A DNA stretch of 64,000 nucleotides from Hyposmocoma kahamanoa (lineage: Eukaryota; Arthropoda; Insecta; Lepidoptera; Cosmopterigidae). Position 1 is the first letter of the stretch. Every line of letters starts with the position of its first letter. The notes under the pieces were generated by a model. It did no database searches. It worked only from the letters and a program-made list of their open reading frames with translations, and was not told the DNA's origin. The stretch is taken from assembly GCF_003589595.1 (NCBI RefSeq), contig NW_020653855.1, positions 6,710,721-6,774,720 on the forward strand, written 5' to 3'. Below, one piece after another: positions 13,001 through 28,000 of this stretch. The translations under genes were made by a program, and so were the position numbers.

Positions 13001-16000
13001 TATCGAGAGTTCTCGAAGTTAATGGACCGTGGGAAGCCGCCTTTACATGTATCCAACCCAGTGAGGCCTACCACGATTACGTACTTCTCAAGACTTTTAC
13101 TAATAGGAAGACAAAAAGAAACAAAGAAAAACGTTTATTAAATCAATTGAGTCACATATCTAATACTCATAACCGCTCACGCGATACATACAGCCGCAGA
13201 CGCATACCACACCTAGAGGTGCCGGTGATGATTTTATACCGATTTACCGGATATCGAAGTTATAACAGGTAAAAGAACTAATATTAATTGCTATTTCGGT
13301 AATTACTCTAGAAAACCATAAAGTTTTTAATGCTTGGGTCTGTCATTTAAAAAAAATAAACAACTTCAAAAATACGTCACGACAATCGTGTGTGTTATTG
13401 TTTGGGATTCGCTCTGGACCTTTTGGAGGGAAAAGTGTCGTTTTTATTTTGACTTTCAATTATTTTGTGAAATCTAGTTTAAAGTGGAATAGGATAGTGC
13501 TATTGTGCCTTAATCGAAGATTAAAACGCGAAATTATACGAATCTCGAACAAAAATACCCGTATCGGCCCGTTCCAAGCACGCCGCCTCAAATTGCCTAT
13601 CCTCTTTGTGGCGGCCATATTTACAGAAACATAATTCAACTTCATGTACCAGAAAAGAATAATGTATCAAGACTTGGCTGTATGGTGTAAAACCTTTGCC
13701 TTTTCCTTAATGGAAAGAAAAAAAAAAGTTATTGTTTGGGCTGGTGATTTCGGTGTTTATTTGTTGAAAACATACCGTAAGTAGCGTTTTTTAAGTTTAC
13801 CCTGAATATAAATGTTTATAAACTATTCTTTAAGGAGTAATTTCATGGTAAACGTTAGAACCACTCAAACGGAATATTATCATATTTATCCAAGTACACC
13901 AAAAATTTCATTAGTGCTTTTTAAGTGCAGGATTTGCGGTGTATTACTGCATTTTATTTGAGATGTTTTTGTTGGTAGTACGGAGAGTATTTATTTAGCA
14001 ATGCAGAATAATAATTTCTATTTATAAAAACTTGTATTTAAATTGAATCCATTTCTATTTTGCGAAAACAAATAGCCGCCATTTTGCGGTAGGAGGAGCG
14101 CATTGCGTGAGCAGTTAATACTAAGTTATTCATAACTGAGTAATATTTAGGTGAATAATTTTTAGGTCTGTATGTATAGGCCACACGGAAGAAAAAAAAT
14201 AGTGAAAAGTCGCCAAAACGTATCGTATTTCGTTGTAGACCTCTAGTTCTACTAGTAATGGCGCGTGTGACGACCCGCCTTATGCAACGTGAGTACATCG
14301 CGAGATTATGCGAATATGTAAGTCCGTATAGAGCACGCGGCGGGCGTGCACACACACAAGCACCGCTGCTACGTTTGTACAGAGTTACCATACTTGTTTT
14401 ATTAGGGACCGCGCAAACGTGTGTCTTGTGTTGGGTACAAAGAAACCGTCACTTATACTAAACGCAAACTAGGACGATCCTTGTGACACTTCATTTGACG
14501 TTTGTCAAAAAAATGGGTAAATTAAAAATAAAAATTTCCGCTCATTTCTTACAAATAAACATTGATTTGGTGCTATTTTTACTTTTAGAGGGAGCATGCC
14601 AAAAAAGTTTTGACGTTGGCTCCGCCCAAATTTGTGAAACAAATATATGTCTGAAGTTTGCGTGACATGCGATAGGAGATGTTGAATTTTGCGCATTAAA
14701 AGTACCGAATTCGTTTTAGCGAAATAACTCTAAAACTAAAGGGATTAAAAAAAAATCCGTAGTGACAGTTGTCGATCATGCATAAATATAATTAATTATC
14801 TAATTTTTGTCCTAATAACCTGTAGCATTTCGAGGATAAATCGAAAAAATGTGAAAATTAGAGGTCATTTCGTAATTTTTATCTATCGAGGAAACTTTAT
14901 TGTTTTATGTTTCTGATTAGTGTCTATGCTTAAATATATCGCGTAGTTACTCATACAATATTTTATTTTTAACTTTAAAGTGGATACACCCATCTAAAAT
15001 CAAATCGAAGGTTAGGAATTTTTCCTCTGCTCCCTCTTAATTAAATGTATTTACAAAAATAGTTTATAAAATACGTACTTAAATTAATGTACGTCGTTAC
15101 AATGTTATATTGTGTAGATTTTTATGAACTGTCACATCGATTATTTTTAGTATAAAAGCGAATTATTGTATTTTCATACAAATTGCTGTTGCGGCAACCG
15201 GCGACTGCGTCGATTTCATAACAATTGCATGAAAATAGAATTTTCACTTAAAGTTGCCGGGTGCTTATATCCTTCACAAGACACGTTTAGAGTCTATGCA
15301 TAGGGCATATTATATAAGCGCGGACGACGTGCGTTTCACGAGCGAGCGTTTACGGCCGTAGAGGTTTTAAAAGCATATTGTTGCGTTTGTATCGATTCAA
15401 AAGCGCGTTCGAAGCCCGTCTGTATCGCGTTTTACTTGTGTTTACATCGATTCAAACGCGAGCAAACATCGCGTTGCAAGCAAGAAGCTTATAAATAAGT
15501 ACTCCACTGGATATTAATATGCTCGTATTCCAGAACTCTACTCAATGCTCAAGTCAGGATTTGAGCAGACTTGAGTATGATTTCAAGCACTGGAAATACG
15601 ACCCTAATGGTAAGGCCTTGAGTATGATTTTTTGTGCTCACTGCAATACTCAAGTCCTGACTTGAGTGTTGAGTAAAGTTCTAGAATACGACCCTTAGAA
15701 TTTTCAGTTGAAAACAATTTTTGCTTTGATTTTTTATCCTTTTCACATTTCCTATCTAGTGCAATGCATGCAAAATAAACGCCCAAAAACGAATAGTAAT
15801 AATTTAGTACAGATAAATCTATTTTAGGATGTTTTTAAAAGACGCAGTATACGTCCTTTTATATTTTTTTAGTAGCTTCAATTCTGAGTGTTACTAAACT
15901 TAACAAACAAAATTAAAATTAAAACTATCTCTGCGAGTATACGTGCAGATGGCGCGCGTTTACGGCGCCTCTGAATTTGTGAACGTGTGCAAAGGTTTAC

Positions 16001-19000
16001 TCGCTGCGACTGCATCGCGTTTGAATCGCGTTAACGCGCGTTATCTGCGCGTCATCGGCGCGTATAAAATAACGTCGTGTGCATAGGCTCTTATGTTATA
16101 CCTTCAGTCTGAAGTGGTAATTTATATAACTCTCTTTGCAAGGAATTTTGAAAAACTTCACATATTTGACATTTGTTACTTAGTTCCTTTCAGTTTACGT
16201 TGTTTTGTATCCAGAGTTTTATAATTTATTTTTGGTTTTGTTTTATTGTTTTGTTTTACATATTTTAATATATTTAAAAGTTATTTTTAGTGAAAACTAG
16301 TTACGAGGATGAATTGTATGTATAGGTTTTTACAATTGCATCACTACCATCATCATCAACTTCCTGATCGCATGCGAGGACCAGAGTAGTTGCGCGAAAC
16401 TAATGGAGCACTCGGTTTTCTTGTAGTGATGCGAGTAACGTCTCTTTTAGGCTGCCTTTCCACCAGAGATGTGCGACGTAGCGAGGCGGTGTGCGAGGAA
16501 AAAATCCACCAATAGGAATACTTCATTTTCCTAGCCTCGCTAAGCGCAGCTCCGGTGGAAAAGGGATAGCTGAGCTAAGTATTTGTAGATACAAAATAGC
16601 GAGAAATGTGTGCAAGGAATGCGGGCGAGGAATGTGTGCAAAATGGTGTAGAAAACTAGACCAACTGACACTGACATATCGGCACCGCTACCCTCACCCT
16701 ACCGTACCCGGCCCGCGCATGGCTCAAAAGAGCTCGTCACGCATTCTCGCACATCTCTGGTGGAAAGGCAGCCTTAGAGCGGCTGCAGGTGCACGGAGCA
16801 TGGTTGATGCGCGAACGTAATGGATACCCACCTTTACAAATACATTCTAATAGAATAATTTTGGTTGATTCGATGGTCTTGTTCGTTGTCATTTTTATAT
16901 CATCATTGTAGTGTAGATCAGCTTTTTTCTCGTCGGGTATATCACTTATGAATGAATACTCTTAGAGATCGTTGAGCATTATCTGATCTTCTAATTTTAC
17001 ATGTTATTTTAAAAAACAGAACAAATTGTTACTATATTGTGACTCAAATAAATATTGCAATACCTTGTAAAATACACCCGTCATAAAATAACCAAAATAT
17101 TTAATGTACCGCGATACCGGTACCTAGTTCCGCATAGTCCACTACATAGGTTATGCTCTACTTACAACCAAATTAATATAGAAATTTTTTGCTATTTTAT
17201 TATGCGTGCGACTTTTTTAGTCTTTGATTTGCTTTTCATTGTGGTTAGTTTTACTTTCTCTTTCCATTTTAAGTTGAGCACAATTCTTTCCATACTGGCT
17301 GACTGTTATCTATATGTATAAATAAATGAATAGTTGAAATCATTGTTTTGCATTGTTACAAAGTACCGTACGCGCCTCCCAGAAAGAAACATGTTCGATA
17401 TAGACAAGATGAACAAGAGAACGACGAAGAGGGAGAAACAGCTGATCAAAGCTCTCAAAAAAGACCTGGCACAGACTCTATTACGTACAAAGCTAAACTA
17501 GTAAGTGGAAGCTTTTATTGTCATAAATGAGTTTTATTTTTATTTATTTTTTTATTTTAACACAGTTACAAGATGCAATAATTTGTAAAACAATACAAGT
17601 AAAACTATGACACTAACCAGAAACAAACAAATTTGTAGCTCAAACAACCGCGCACAACATGCTAATAACATTTTGTAAACGGCTAATTAAGACAATAGAA
17701 AATGTGTATATACTTTAAATAAAATTACTTCGCTCTGTGATGTGTTCACGTGCCTCCTTATACTCCGGGCTTTTTATAATTTTTACAAATGTGTTGGTGC
17801 TTTGCATCTTTACATAAAGCATTATACTGCCTGCATAAACGTATGAGAGGGCTATTATGTGATACACTATTTTTAGCAGATTGCACCAAAAACAAATGTT
17901 GCCTATGATTAGACCTATTAGTGACCTTCAGCATACAAATATGGTTTATGATATCAGTATCTTATTTGGAATTTACTATTTTGTGCAACATCAGGAGGTC
18001 AGTTACTTGCCGTCTCACGCAAAGCGAATCTAGTTTGAATTGGTTAAGCCTGTATATGTTATTAATTTTTTTCTTAATCTCAATTTTGAAGCAAGACTAC
18101 GAACAAGGCGTTTCTGTGTCGTCTCTATCCTGTTGATATGATTGTTAGAAATAGGTGACCATATTATGCTACAGTAGGTACTCTAGTATACTTCTCACAA
18201 GACCCACATACAGAAAAATCATACTTCGTGTTTGATTGGAAGGTTTTGCAAGTCTATATAGGAAACCCATAGTCCGCCTTGCTTTTAAAACAATTGAGTC
18301 GAAGTGTACTCTAAAGGTGTACTCGAACCAAATGCCTAGATCACGTACTATATTCACACGTTCCAGCTGAACTTCACGTGGCATATGTGATGACGGGATG
18401 TAATTCTTCTTTTTCGTATATGTGATAAACTGGCATTTGGCTCCGTTAAGGAACGTATTGTTTTCCACACACCAACGAGTCAAAGCATTATTATCAGACT
18501 GCAGTGCGACGAAATCATCAGTAGAATGTATTCTACGAAAAATCTTTACGTCGTCTACAAAGGCTAGGCACTCACACTTGAACTGGCTCAAAAGGTCATT
18601 TATACACATCAGAAAAAGTAATGGACCAAGGTTTGATCCCTGCGGAACGCCGGAATCCGCAGCAAACGGAGCTGGCTCAAAACCATAAACTGTTACAAGT
18701 TGAGTACGAGTTTGCAGATATGAATGAAGCTACATCAGAAGCGAACCATGAATTCCTAAGCGCTCAGCTTTAATACAAAGTATAGCATGATCAACGCAAT
18801 CAAATACTTTAGCAAAATCAGTGTAAACTGAATGTACCGGTCCAGATTGATCGAATGAACAACTTATGTAATGCATACAACTTAAAAGATAGTTGCGGAA
18901 GATCGAGATTTTACAAATCCATGCTGCTAGGAACTGACAACTTGTCTTCAAATGTGAATAAATGTGATAGATTTCAAAAATCTTAGCAAAGCAATTATGA

Positions 19001-22000
19001 ATACACTTTTTATCTCCTCCTTTTTGTACGGGCACGATCTTAGTGAACTTCCACAGATCTGCTCAAAAACAACCACTGCTCAAAGATTTGTTGTATACAA
19101 TACCCAAGGGCTTTATCAACACAACAGAACATCGTTTTACAAAAATAGGCGGAATCCCATCAGGGCCCGCGCCTTTTCCAATATCAATTGAGTCAAGAGT
19201 CGATATAATAGACCTGTCCAGGATGTGAACAGAGGATAATACGAGATTGGAATGTTCACAGTTTGGTGTATATGTTGACGAATTGGCACTCACATAGACA
19301 GATAAAAAGAATCTTTCAAATAAATTAGCAATATCAGGACCACTTTCAGCAGAATGCTGCTGGTAGTACATCTGTCTGAGGAAAGTCAATGATTACTTTT
19401 TTCGCCTTTGTGTATCGTCAAAAAGCCTTAATGTCTGAAGTGATGTTATTCTCTAGCTGCGCTATATATAAATCAAAACAATCAATGGTCTAATGCTACT
19501 AAATGCCAAACTATAATCTGTTCCAACCCATTTTAAACGAAATGTAAGCAAAACGGTTTGGTTGAATTTTTAAAGCAATTACTCAATAAATGGAATAATA
19601 CATATATTTCGAAGATTTTGACTTCATGTGTCTCATCACGTTTTCCAACAATATTCATTTGAGTAACATCGTAAAATCGCATTTGAAAAATGGTAGTCAA
19701 AGAGTGAGGTTATTTTTAAATCAAAGAAGTATGAATAATCTATGGTTGCTTAGTGCTGTACGGAAAAAAAACATTTAGTTCATTCAATTAAAGTTTTTGT
19801 GATCGATTAGTATATCGAAAATTTCAATCGCAATGGAACGAGTATCTAAGTGTAAGGATTTGAAGGAGGTATTAAAATTAAGACTTCGGAAATTATTAAT
19901 ATGCTTTTATAGCAGTTTTCATTACATATAATGAAAACTGCTAGCATAACTCAATTAAACGAATCGATTCATTCAAATAAATAATTGATTTGTAGTTGGC
20001 AGTAAAATTGGTCATCACTAAACCGTCTACGATCGGGTTAGTGACTTTTGTTTACTTTTTGTTTAAAATGGATTGAAACGAAGTATATAAAGGTAGCTTC
20101 ATTTTACATAGACTGGATTTTTTTATGATTATCAAATGGCGATGGTGGGACGAACAAGTCGAGCGGCTGGTGGTAAGCGACACGCCTAACCATGGCAGTT
20201 GCAGTGCTTTATCCGAGATTTAAATTGTAAAGATCCTTGATAAACTGACAAAAGGTAGACTATGCCTGACTATTGAAATCCAGCTCTAGAAGTTTAATTT
20301 TTTTTTTATATTATCAAGTGACGGGGCGAACAAGTTGCATGCCTGATAGTAAGCTACATGCCTGTCCATGACAGTTACAATGCCCCTCAGAGCTTTAAAT
20401 CCCAAAGATCGGGGCACTGCCACTGCGCCTGTCACCCTGAAATATAAGTTGACAAGTCCCATGTGCCTGTAATGTCACCAGCACGCGTACACAGTACGAA
20501 CTTATACAGTAAAGCTGACATTACTGCTTGGCGGCAGAAACAGGTAAGATGGCAGTACTATCCTGGACGAACTCTTTCACAAGGAGCTCTACTGCTACTG
20601 ATATATTAGATCAGATTAGTTAAAGTTAGTTTTTTACCACCAAGTAATTTTTGTTTAGTTTTACCCATTGACTTACAAATAAATGGACGACGGGTCTAAT
20701 ACAAAAACCACGAAAAAAATGTCCCAAGTCAACCTATTTAAACGTAGTGACATGTAAAGGAATATGAAAAAGCTAAAACGTTGAATTTAAATTGTAATGT
20801 CATCGCAGTACTGTCTAATTTTGCTTGCTTCGCTGTCAGTCGAACAAACGAAGACTAAAGCGTGAATGACTCTCTGTATACGATTTTAACGCCCTATAAG
20901 TTCGGACACTATTTAGCGCGGACCCGACGTCCATATAATTGTAAGTCAATGGTTTTACCCTAAAGTCGTTTAAATGTTACAGGAAGGAATTCTGGCACAG
21001 CCGCCAGGAAAGAAACATAAAGAGGAGAATAAACAAATAGAAAAGGCACAAAACAAAATGCGCATGAAACTCTATTCCCAAGAAATGAAGGAAAAACAGA
21101 TGGAAGGTTGGTACAAGGTGCAAAAGTTCATCGAACTTGACGTATAAGCTACATGTTCAACTTTTTAGTATTACTAGAGCTTCTTATCCGCTCTCGCGAT
21201 GCGCTCATCCTACCGCAAAATGGCGGCTATTTGGTTTCGCAAATTAGAAAAGAATTCAGTTTAAATACAAGTTTTTAAAAATAAAAATTATTATTCTGCA
21301 TTGCTAAATAAATACCCTCCGTACTACAACAAAAAGGCTTAGGTTTTTTCTTTTTATTTTATTGCATACAAACAAGGCGTGCAAGAGAACTTAGCCGCCC
21401 ACGCGATACATGCAGCCGCAGAGGTGCCGGTGATGATTTTATACCGATTTATATATTATTAGGGTTGAGGATGTTTTCCTCCAGCGGAAATACGTTTAAG
21501 TGTTTACTATTAAATTAACGGTCTTATGGTCGAAACGCAAAACTGCAAATCGGCGTAACGTGAATTCGCGACGCAGAAAACTAATATATTTTTGTGCATT
21601 GCGTGTCCAATTCAACAATGCCCTCAGAGGACTGCTGGGGCTGCCTCGGCACTGTAGTGTCTGAGATATGTTCGCAGAGGCTAGAATTTGTGACGATGTG
21701 ACCTCCTACATCGTCATCCCACCTTTTTATCGCCTTTCTCCAGTTCCTGGCCACTCGTTCTTAAATTTTGAATCGTTCTTTGATTCCTTTGTCACGCCAT
21801 TCTGATTTTGTTACGTTCCATTGTCATTCCTTACTCAATCGCCGTAGTTCGCTACGGTAGTATTATATTGCAGTAAAATTAAAAATAACAGTAATATATG
21901 TACCCTAATTTTTAATCGCAAATTTTGATACCTTTTATCAGTTAATCAAAATCATGTACCAATTTTAATACCACTTAATACTTTTGGAATAAGTGTCTGG

Positions 22001-25000
22001 ACTGTTTGTTATTATAATATAGTGAGGGAGTGTTTTATCCGCTCACGCGATACATGCAGCCGTAGACGCATACCACATCTAGAGGTGCTGGTGATGATTT
22101 TATACCGATTTATCGGATATCGAAGTTATAACAGGTAAAAGAACTAATACTAATAATTGCTATTTCGGTAACTACTCTAGCAAACCATAAAGTTTTTAAT
22201 GCCTGGGTCTGTCATTTAAAAAAAATAAACAACTTCAAAAATACGTCACGACAATCGTGTGTGTCGTTAGGGCTGGTGATTTCGGTGTTTATTTATTGAA
22301 AACATACCGTAAGTAGCGTTTTTTAAGTTTACCTATATTTATATCAGGTATATATATATATACCTGAATATAAATGTTTATAAACTATACTTTAAGGAGT
22401 AATTTCATGCTAAACGTTAGAACCACTCAAATGGAATATTATCATATTTATCCAAGTACACCAAAAATTTCATTAGTGCTTTTTAAGTGCAGGATTTGCG
22501 GTGTATTACTGCATTTTATTTGAGATGTTTTTGTTGGTAGTACGGAGGGTATTTATTTAGCAATGCAAAATAATAATTTTTATTTATAAAAACTTGTATT
22601 TAAACTGAATGCTTTTCTAATTTGCGAAACCAAATAGCCGCCATTTTGCGGTAGGAGGAGCGCACCGCGTGAGCGGATAATACAATTTCTCACCAAACTA
22701 TGCAGTTTGTTGGCTAAATTTACATGCTTTCAAGAAGTATAAATCTTCATTTTTTCTTCAATGTTGCCACAATCGTAGTTATTTACTTTTGGACATACAT
22801 ATTTATTTTCACGTACTCGCCTAGTGTTACTATAGTATACTTGTTCGTTACATTAATTTTAAATTCAGTTGTATAATAGTTTTCAATAACGGCCAAATAT
22901 TCAACTTTTGCTTTTGAAGGAAGTATTACAGTTGGTAAATAGTTTATCATAGTCTCCCTTACAACCATACTTGGACTTACTAAATATTTCAAAAATCTTA
23001 TTTGTAGAATTTTTACGTCATTGAGGTATGTTTCAAAGGTTCAGCCATAACAATTCATCATATTGTTATAAAAAATGTCTCTAAAATCTAAGTTTATCGT
23101 CGGTGTGAAGTGCCGTTGAAGCATAAATCTAGCAGTCTGGTTTTCGGTCGTTCATCTTGCTGAGTAGTGCTGCTGAAGCATTTCTTGAGTATATTTTTGG
23201 GTCGTTCGCCTGCTGAGTGGAATGTTCAAAGGTTGTTTGAACAATAGCTATTATGTAAAAGACGAATTTTATAGGATGACCGGGATCTTTCTCCAACCTG
23301 TCCATCATGCGTAAGTAATGAGGGCAAGATATTTCTATGAAATGAGACCAGGAATCCTTAAACTGTGCTTTAATCAATTTTTAACAAATAATAATTAATT
23401 GTAGTACAAATTTAATGCGAGTAGAATGGATTTCGTGAGTCATGCGATCCGTCGTTAATTTTCGCTGTTGACAGCCACGCGTCCAAAAACGAGTTTCCAT
23501 CGATCATGGTCGCCGTTTTCAAAAATAATGACGTTCCGCCAGAGTGACAGTTAAACGTCACTTATCTGTGGTCGCGTTCAAAAAATTAAGTGGCGCTTTT
23601 TTTATTTTGTTTTAGAAGTTAAAAAAGAGTTGGCTGAAAAGGAAGCCAAGAGAAAAGCCAAAAGATTGGCAAAACTAGGAACCGTTGTAAGTATTATGTA
23701 ATACTATGAGAGTATTTAATATAATAATTATTAATTACGAACAATCGAGCATTACCTAATATAATAATTATTCATTACGAACAATTGAGCATTACCTCTA
23801 CTTATCGCTTAACCGAGTCAGTTCCTGAGGTAGCTGCGCGGTGCGTAAGGGGTCTTTTTTTGTTTCAACTTGTGAACACCATAGAAAAATCTTCTGTGCA
23901 GTGCGACATAACTTAGGGTCCGTTTCTACTGACTGCATTGAGCCATGTTTCGATCAGCCAAATTCAATGTCTTGGAGAGATAATACGTCATGTTTTCGGA
24001 ACAAAAAGGACATTGCTTTTATTCGCATCTTTGGTTTCATTCGCATTTGTATCCCATAAACATGGAAATTGTTTGACATTTTCAATTAGCTTCTCATCCA
24101 TTTTAACTCACATACAATGTCGTTGACGAGTGAAATTTATGACGTAATATCGCTAACTAAACTAAAATGCAGCGCACGAGTCTCCGTTCTGTCCCCTCCG
24201 CTCCACTTACACTGTTTCCACTGATGCGGAGTAGAGATTTCGAGCACTGTGATTGGCTGATTCACGGTCCGCTCCTCCACGTCATTGGAAGCACACCCAA
24301 CTGTTACCCCTCCCTGTTCCGCTCAGCTACCTAAGAGTGCGTGTACACACTATGAAATTCGACGTGTCTGCTACAAAAAAGATGAGAATGTCTTGTACAC
24401 GATAAGAACTTTTTCGAATCTAGCAACGAATATATGTCGTGTCTGTTGCAGACGAGAAAATGATGAGTATGTATACGATACGAATGCTTTCGGACAGACG
24501 TGTGTAGGGTAAAATGTGTCAGTTACGAATCTTCCAGGTACCTGTCGTTTTACTACCGACTGCGGGAAGAAATATATTGTTGTATATGTTGAATACTAAG
24601 CAACACCCGTTCACGCACATAAACGTTCGCTTACTAACAATGCACCTCACTCCGCCCCATACAATATCGGCAGAGCGCGTCGTGTCGGGATAGACAATGT
24701 ACACAGTTCGTGTGTAGAAACGACACGAATTCTTGCAAAGACCCGGCGATTTTTCTTAGCGTGTACACGCGCCCTAAGCTTAAGACTCATTTTAGCTGTC
24801 AGCCTGTAACCAGCCCTTGTTTTTCTAGCGTAAAGGATATGGCACACGTAAGCTGTACGTAGACGAGATCGATCTGGACGACATGTCTGTCTATGATCCT
24901 TTACAAGCTGGTTGGTCTACCGAAGATTATCAATTACTTACATTTATTTATTTTATTTAATATAGAAAATCGTTTTCTTCAACTTTGGTATAAATATGAT

Positions 25001-28000
25001 CGTTACTAGAAAATAATAGTATAACGTGGACCGTAGCAGAGTATAGCATACTTGTATCTATAGTTTAGTCATAAAACATTTTTTATTAATTATCATTATC
25101 CAGGCTAGTTCTGCTCACAGCCTGCTCGCGTAATTGGTATTTAAATAGGTAATGGGTTAACAGTGGCATCACACGGCCTGTGACATCGCGGGCCGCGTCA
25201 CTCGACACCAATTAGCACTTGTGAGCTCGTCCCACAGTGCGTACATTTTATGAACATATATCTAAACAAATTTTACATTATACATACAACACTGTTCACT
25301 CCATAGATACAAAAACTATAAAAACAAATTGCCAGACTGAATATATCTGATGCAGACATAAACATTCTTCCTCAATTTGTGTACTTTCAAGGTTAATTTT
25401 AAATTCAATTGAATAGAAATTTACGATACTTGTGTTTTTTTTGTAATGCCTTGAAATGTAATCATGTCGGTATCTTTTTAATATTTTCTCATTTTAAAGG
25501 AATGCTGAATTGAAGGCCTATATTTTATAAATTGAAAACTGTAGTATCTTTTTATCGCCGTCGACTGTTGTTTACTTATATTACTGAATCAATTCATTAC
25601 TCTGTCTTGATTAGATTTTATAAATCTTAGCTGTTACCAAATTGGGTGTGAGAACACATTAACTCACTGCCCTCAAAACCAATGATACATAATATAACCT
25701 AATATTGAAATAAATATTTTAACCAAAATATTTTCTCATTTGTAATAAAAAATATTAATACCGACATTGTTAATTATGCGTATATTTTATTATTTTAAAT
25801 ATTTATAACATCCTTCAATATCCTAAAAAAACGTACAGTCTTGTTTTATTATAAAAACCATAATATTCCGCGGTGCTTATACAAAGTGCATCAATGTGGT
25901 TCGCGGTCCACCGTGAAACCACGGACCGTGTGAAGTCATCATTAATTAGGAGTAACACTTCCCTGGCCCAATTATAATAAAGTTTACAAAATACCTATTG
26001 ATACGTATGATTTATAAACAAAGTAATTAAGTTTTTGATAAATGGTAGATGACAGAAAGAATTTCGTGAGATTTTATTCTATAATAATTTCCGATTCTGA
26101 ACTTTTCCTATGCGAAATCGAAGGTTTTCAAACTCTCCCTTCAAATAATAAAAAGCATTAGTTTTATAATAATTAGTAGCAGTAGAGCTCCTTGATTTTA
26201 TTAGTATTAAGGTCAGTATGGGTAAGTGTGACATACTTTTTACGAAGTTTATTTTGAACATCAAAATCAACTCATATAAGGTTGAGTTTTCAACTTTTTC
26301 TGAAGGCAATATTTAATAAGACTCATAATTAGCTGAAAATAATATGGTTTATAAGATTTAAACATTAATGATTTATTATTAAGGTCTAAAACTGAAAGCG
26401 CTACTCTAGACACACTTCCCCGACGAACCGAGGCAAGTGTGACTACATCGCTAATGCACGACAGTTAAGTATTTTTGATTGTAAAATGCAAAGATTATGT
26501 TACCTAAGTACAACAAGCAAGCACTTGTCGCCTATATTACTTACATAAGTTGTTTTAAGCATTTAAGAAAAAGAACGTTATGAGGTTCAGACAGAGGTGA
26601 AAAATCCTTTTAAAAGGAAATTAAAAAGCCACCTTATTGGTGCTTAGAACAAAATATAATAAAAGATTCTTGACCTGGTTTACACTCTATAAAAGGGGTG
26701 CTGAAATTATTCTCTTTTACTCTGATTTCAAAAAGTCCCTAGTGGATACTTAAATGAAACTTTGGGATGGCACTTAAATGAAAAGGTCAATTATTTTTCG
26801 TGATACGAAGAGCAGTCTCACACGTACCCCCTAGTTACTCTTACCCATACTGACCTTACTGTGTTCCGGTTTTGTAGGGTAAAGGATCTGGTGTTAAATT
26901 ACAGGCACATGGGACTTGTCAACTTATGTCTCAGGGTGACGGGCGCAGTGGCAGTGCCCCTCAGATCTATCCATCCTCGGGCACCCAAGCAGTGACAACG
27001 TTCGCCCACCTCACAGGTTGCATCCGGCTATCGTGGCCCGCCCAATCCCACTTGAGCCTAGCTGTTTTGCTCCCCGCATCAGCAATGCCAGTCATCGAAC
27101 GCAGCACTGTACCTGTTGCGTATTCGGTCAATACGTTTGAAGCCCAGATTGCTGCGTTCCATCGCCCTCTGGCAGATCTTGAGTTAAGACTTCTGGAACT
27201 CAGTCAGCGACCATGTCTGTGCACCGTAGGTTAAGATGGGCAGGATGCACCTATGAATGAGTTGGGGTTTAAATGACATAGGAAGATTACTCTTCAAGTA
27301 CTCAAGGACCAGTAGCTCTTCCAGGCGTTCTCTATACGACTACCGATTTCTTTATCTTGCCTGTTTTCAAAGCTTGCTAACTGGCCCGATAGATATACTC
27401 ATCGACATACTGGATTGCCTGCCCGTCTACCTCAACCCTGCCTTTCGTACTGTTAGACATTATTTGTCTTTTGGAACGGTTTATCTGAAGTCCAACCTCA
27501 ATCTCAGTTCTTGGGGCATCTGTTGCAGTACCTGTATCGTTGGGACAAAAAGAAGTATGTCATCCGCAAAGCGTAAATTCGTTAGGCGTTTGCCACCGAC
27601 ACAATTCCCTTTGTTGTTCTTTGTTGAAACTTCTATTAAAGAAAATTTATTACAGTCACGACTTCAAGATGACATGATACCTTATCAATAGCCTAGTCGA
27701 ATTTCGGGGAAAAAAATATTGAAATTGTGGTAACCATAAAACAGTCTGAACTGAAAACACCAAAAACACTAAAAATCATATGTTTTTGTTAGTTGACAAT
27801 TGGTAGTAGTAGCAGGGCACCGTCACTCGCGCAAGGTTACGCGATGAATGTACCGACGTCGGTACAAGCGACGGCGGTACACTCATACAAGTCTTTCATT
27901 TATGAGCACTTGGTTCCGCTCGACTGCATACGGCGGGTCACGTTACTTTCACCTCTCTGAGCGCGTGCTTAGGTTCCTTTCTCCTCGTAGTGAGCGCCTG

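Noticed and set aside
14258..14461. 67-codon ORF
   Set aside because: Part of an interspersed repeat shared with 61120-61215.
24829..24950. Alternative exon 5 ending at the later GGTTG|GTCTAC site
   Set aside because: It would enter exon 6 in a frame that meets TAA within 40 bases.
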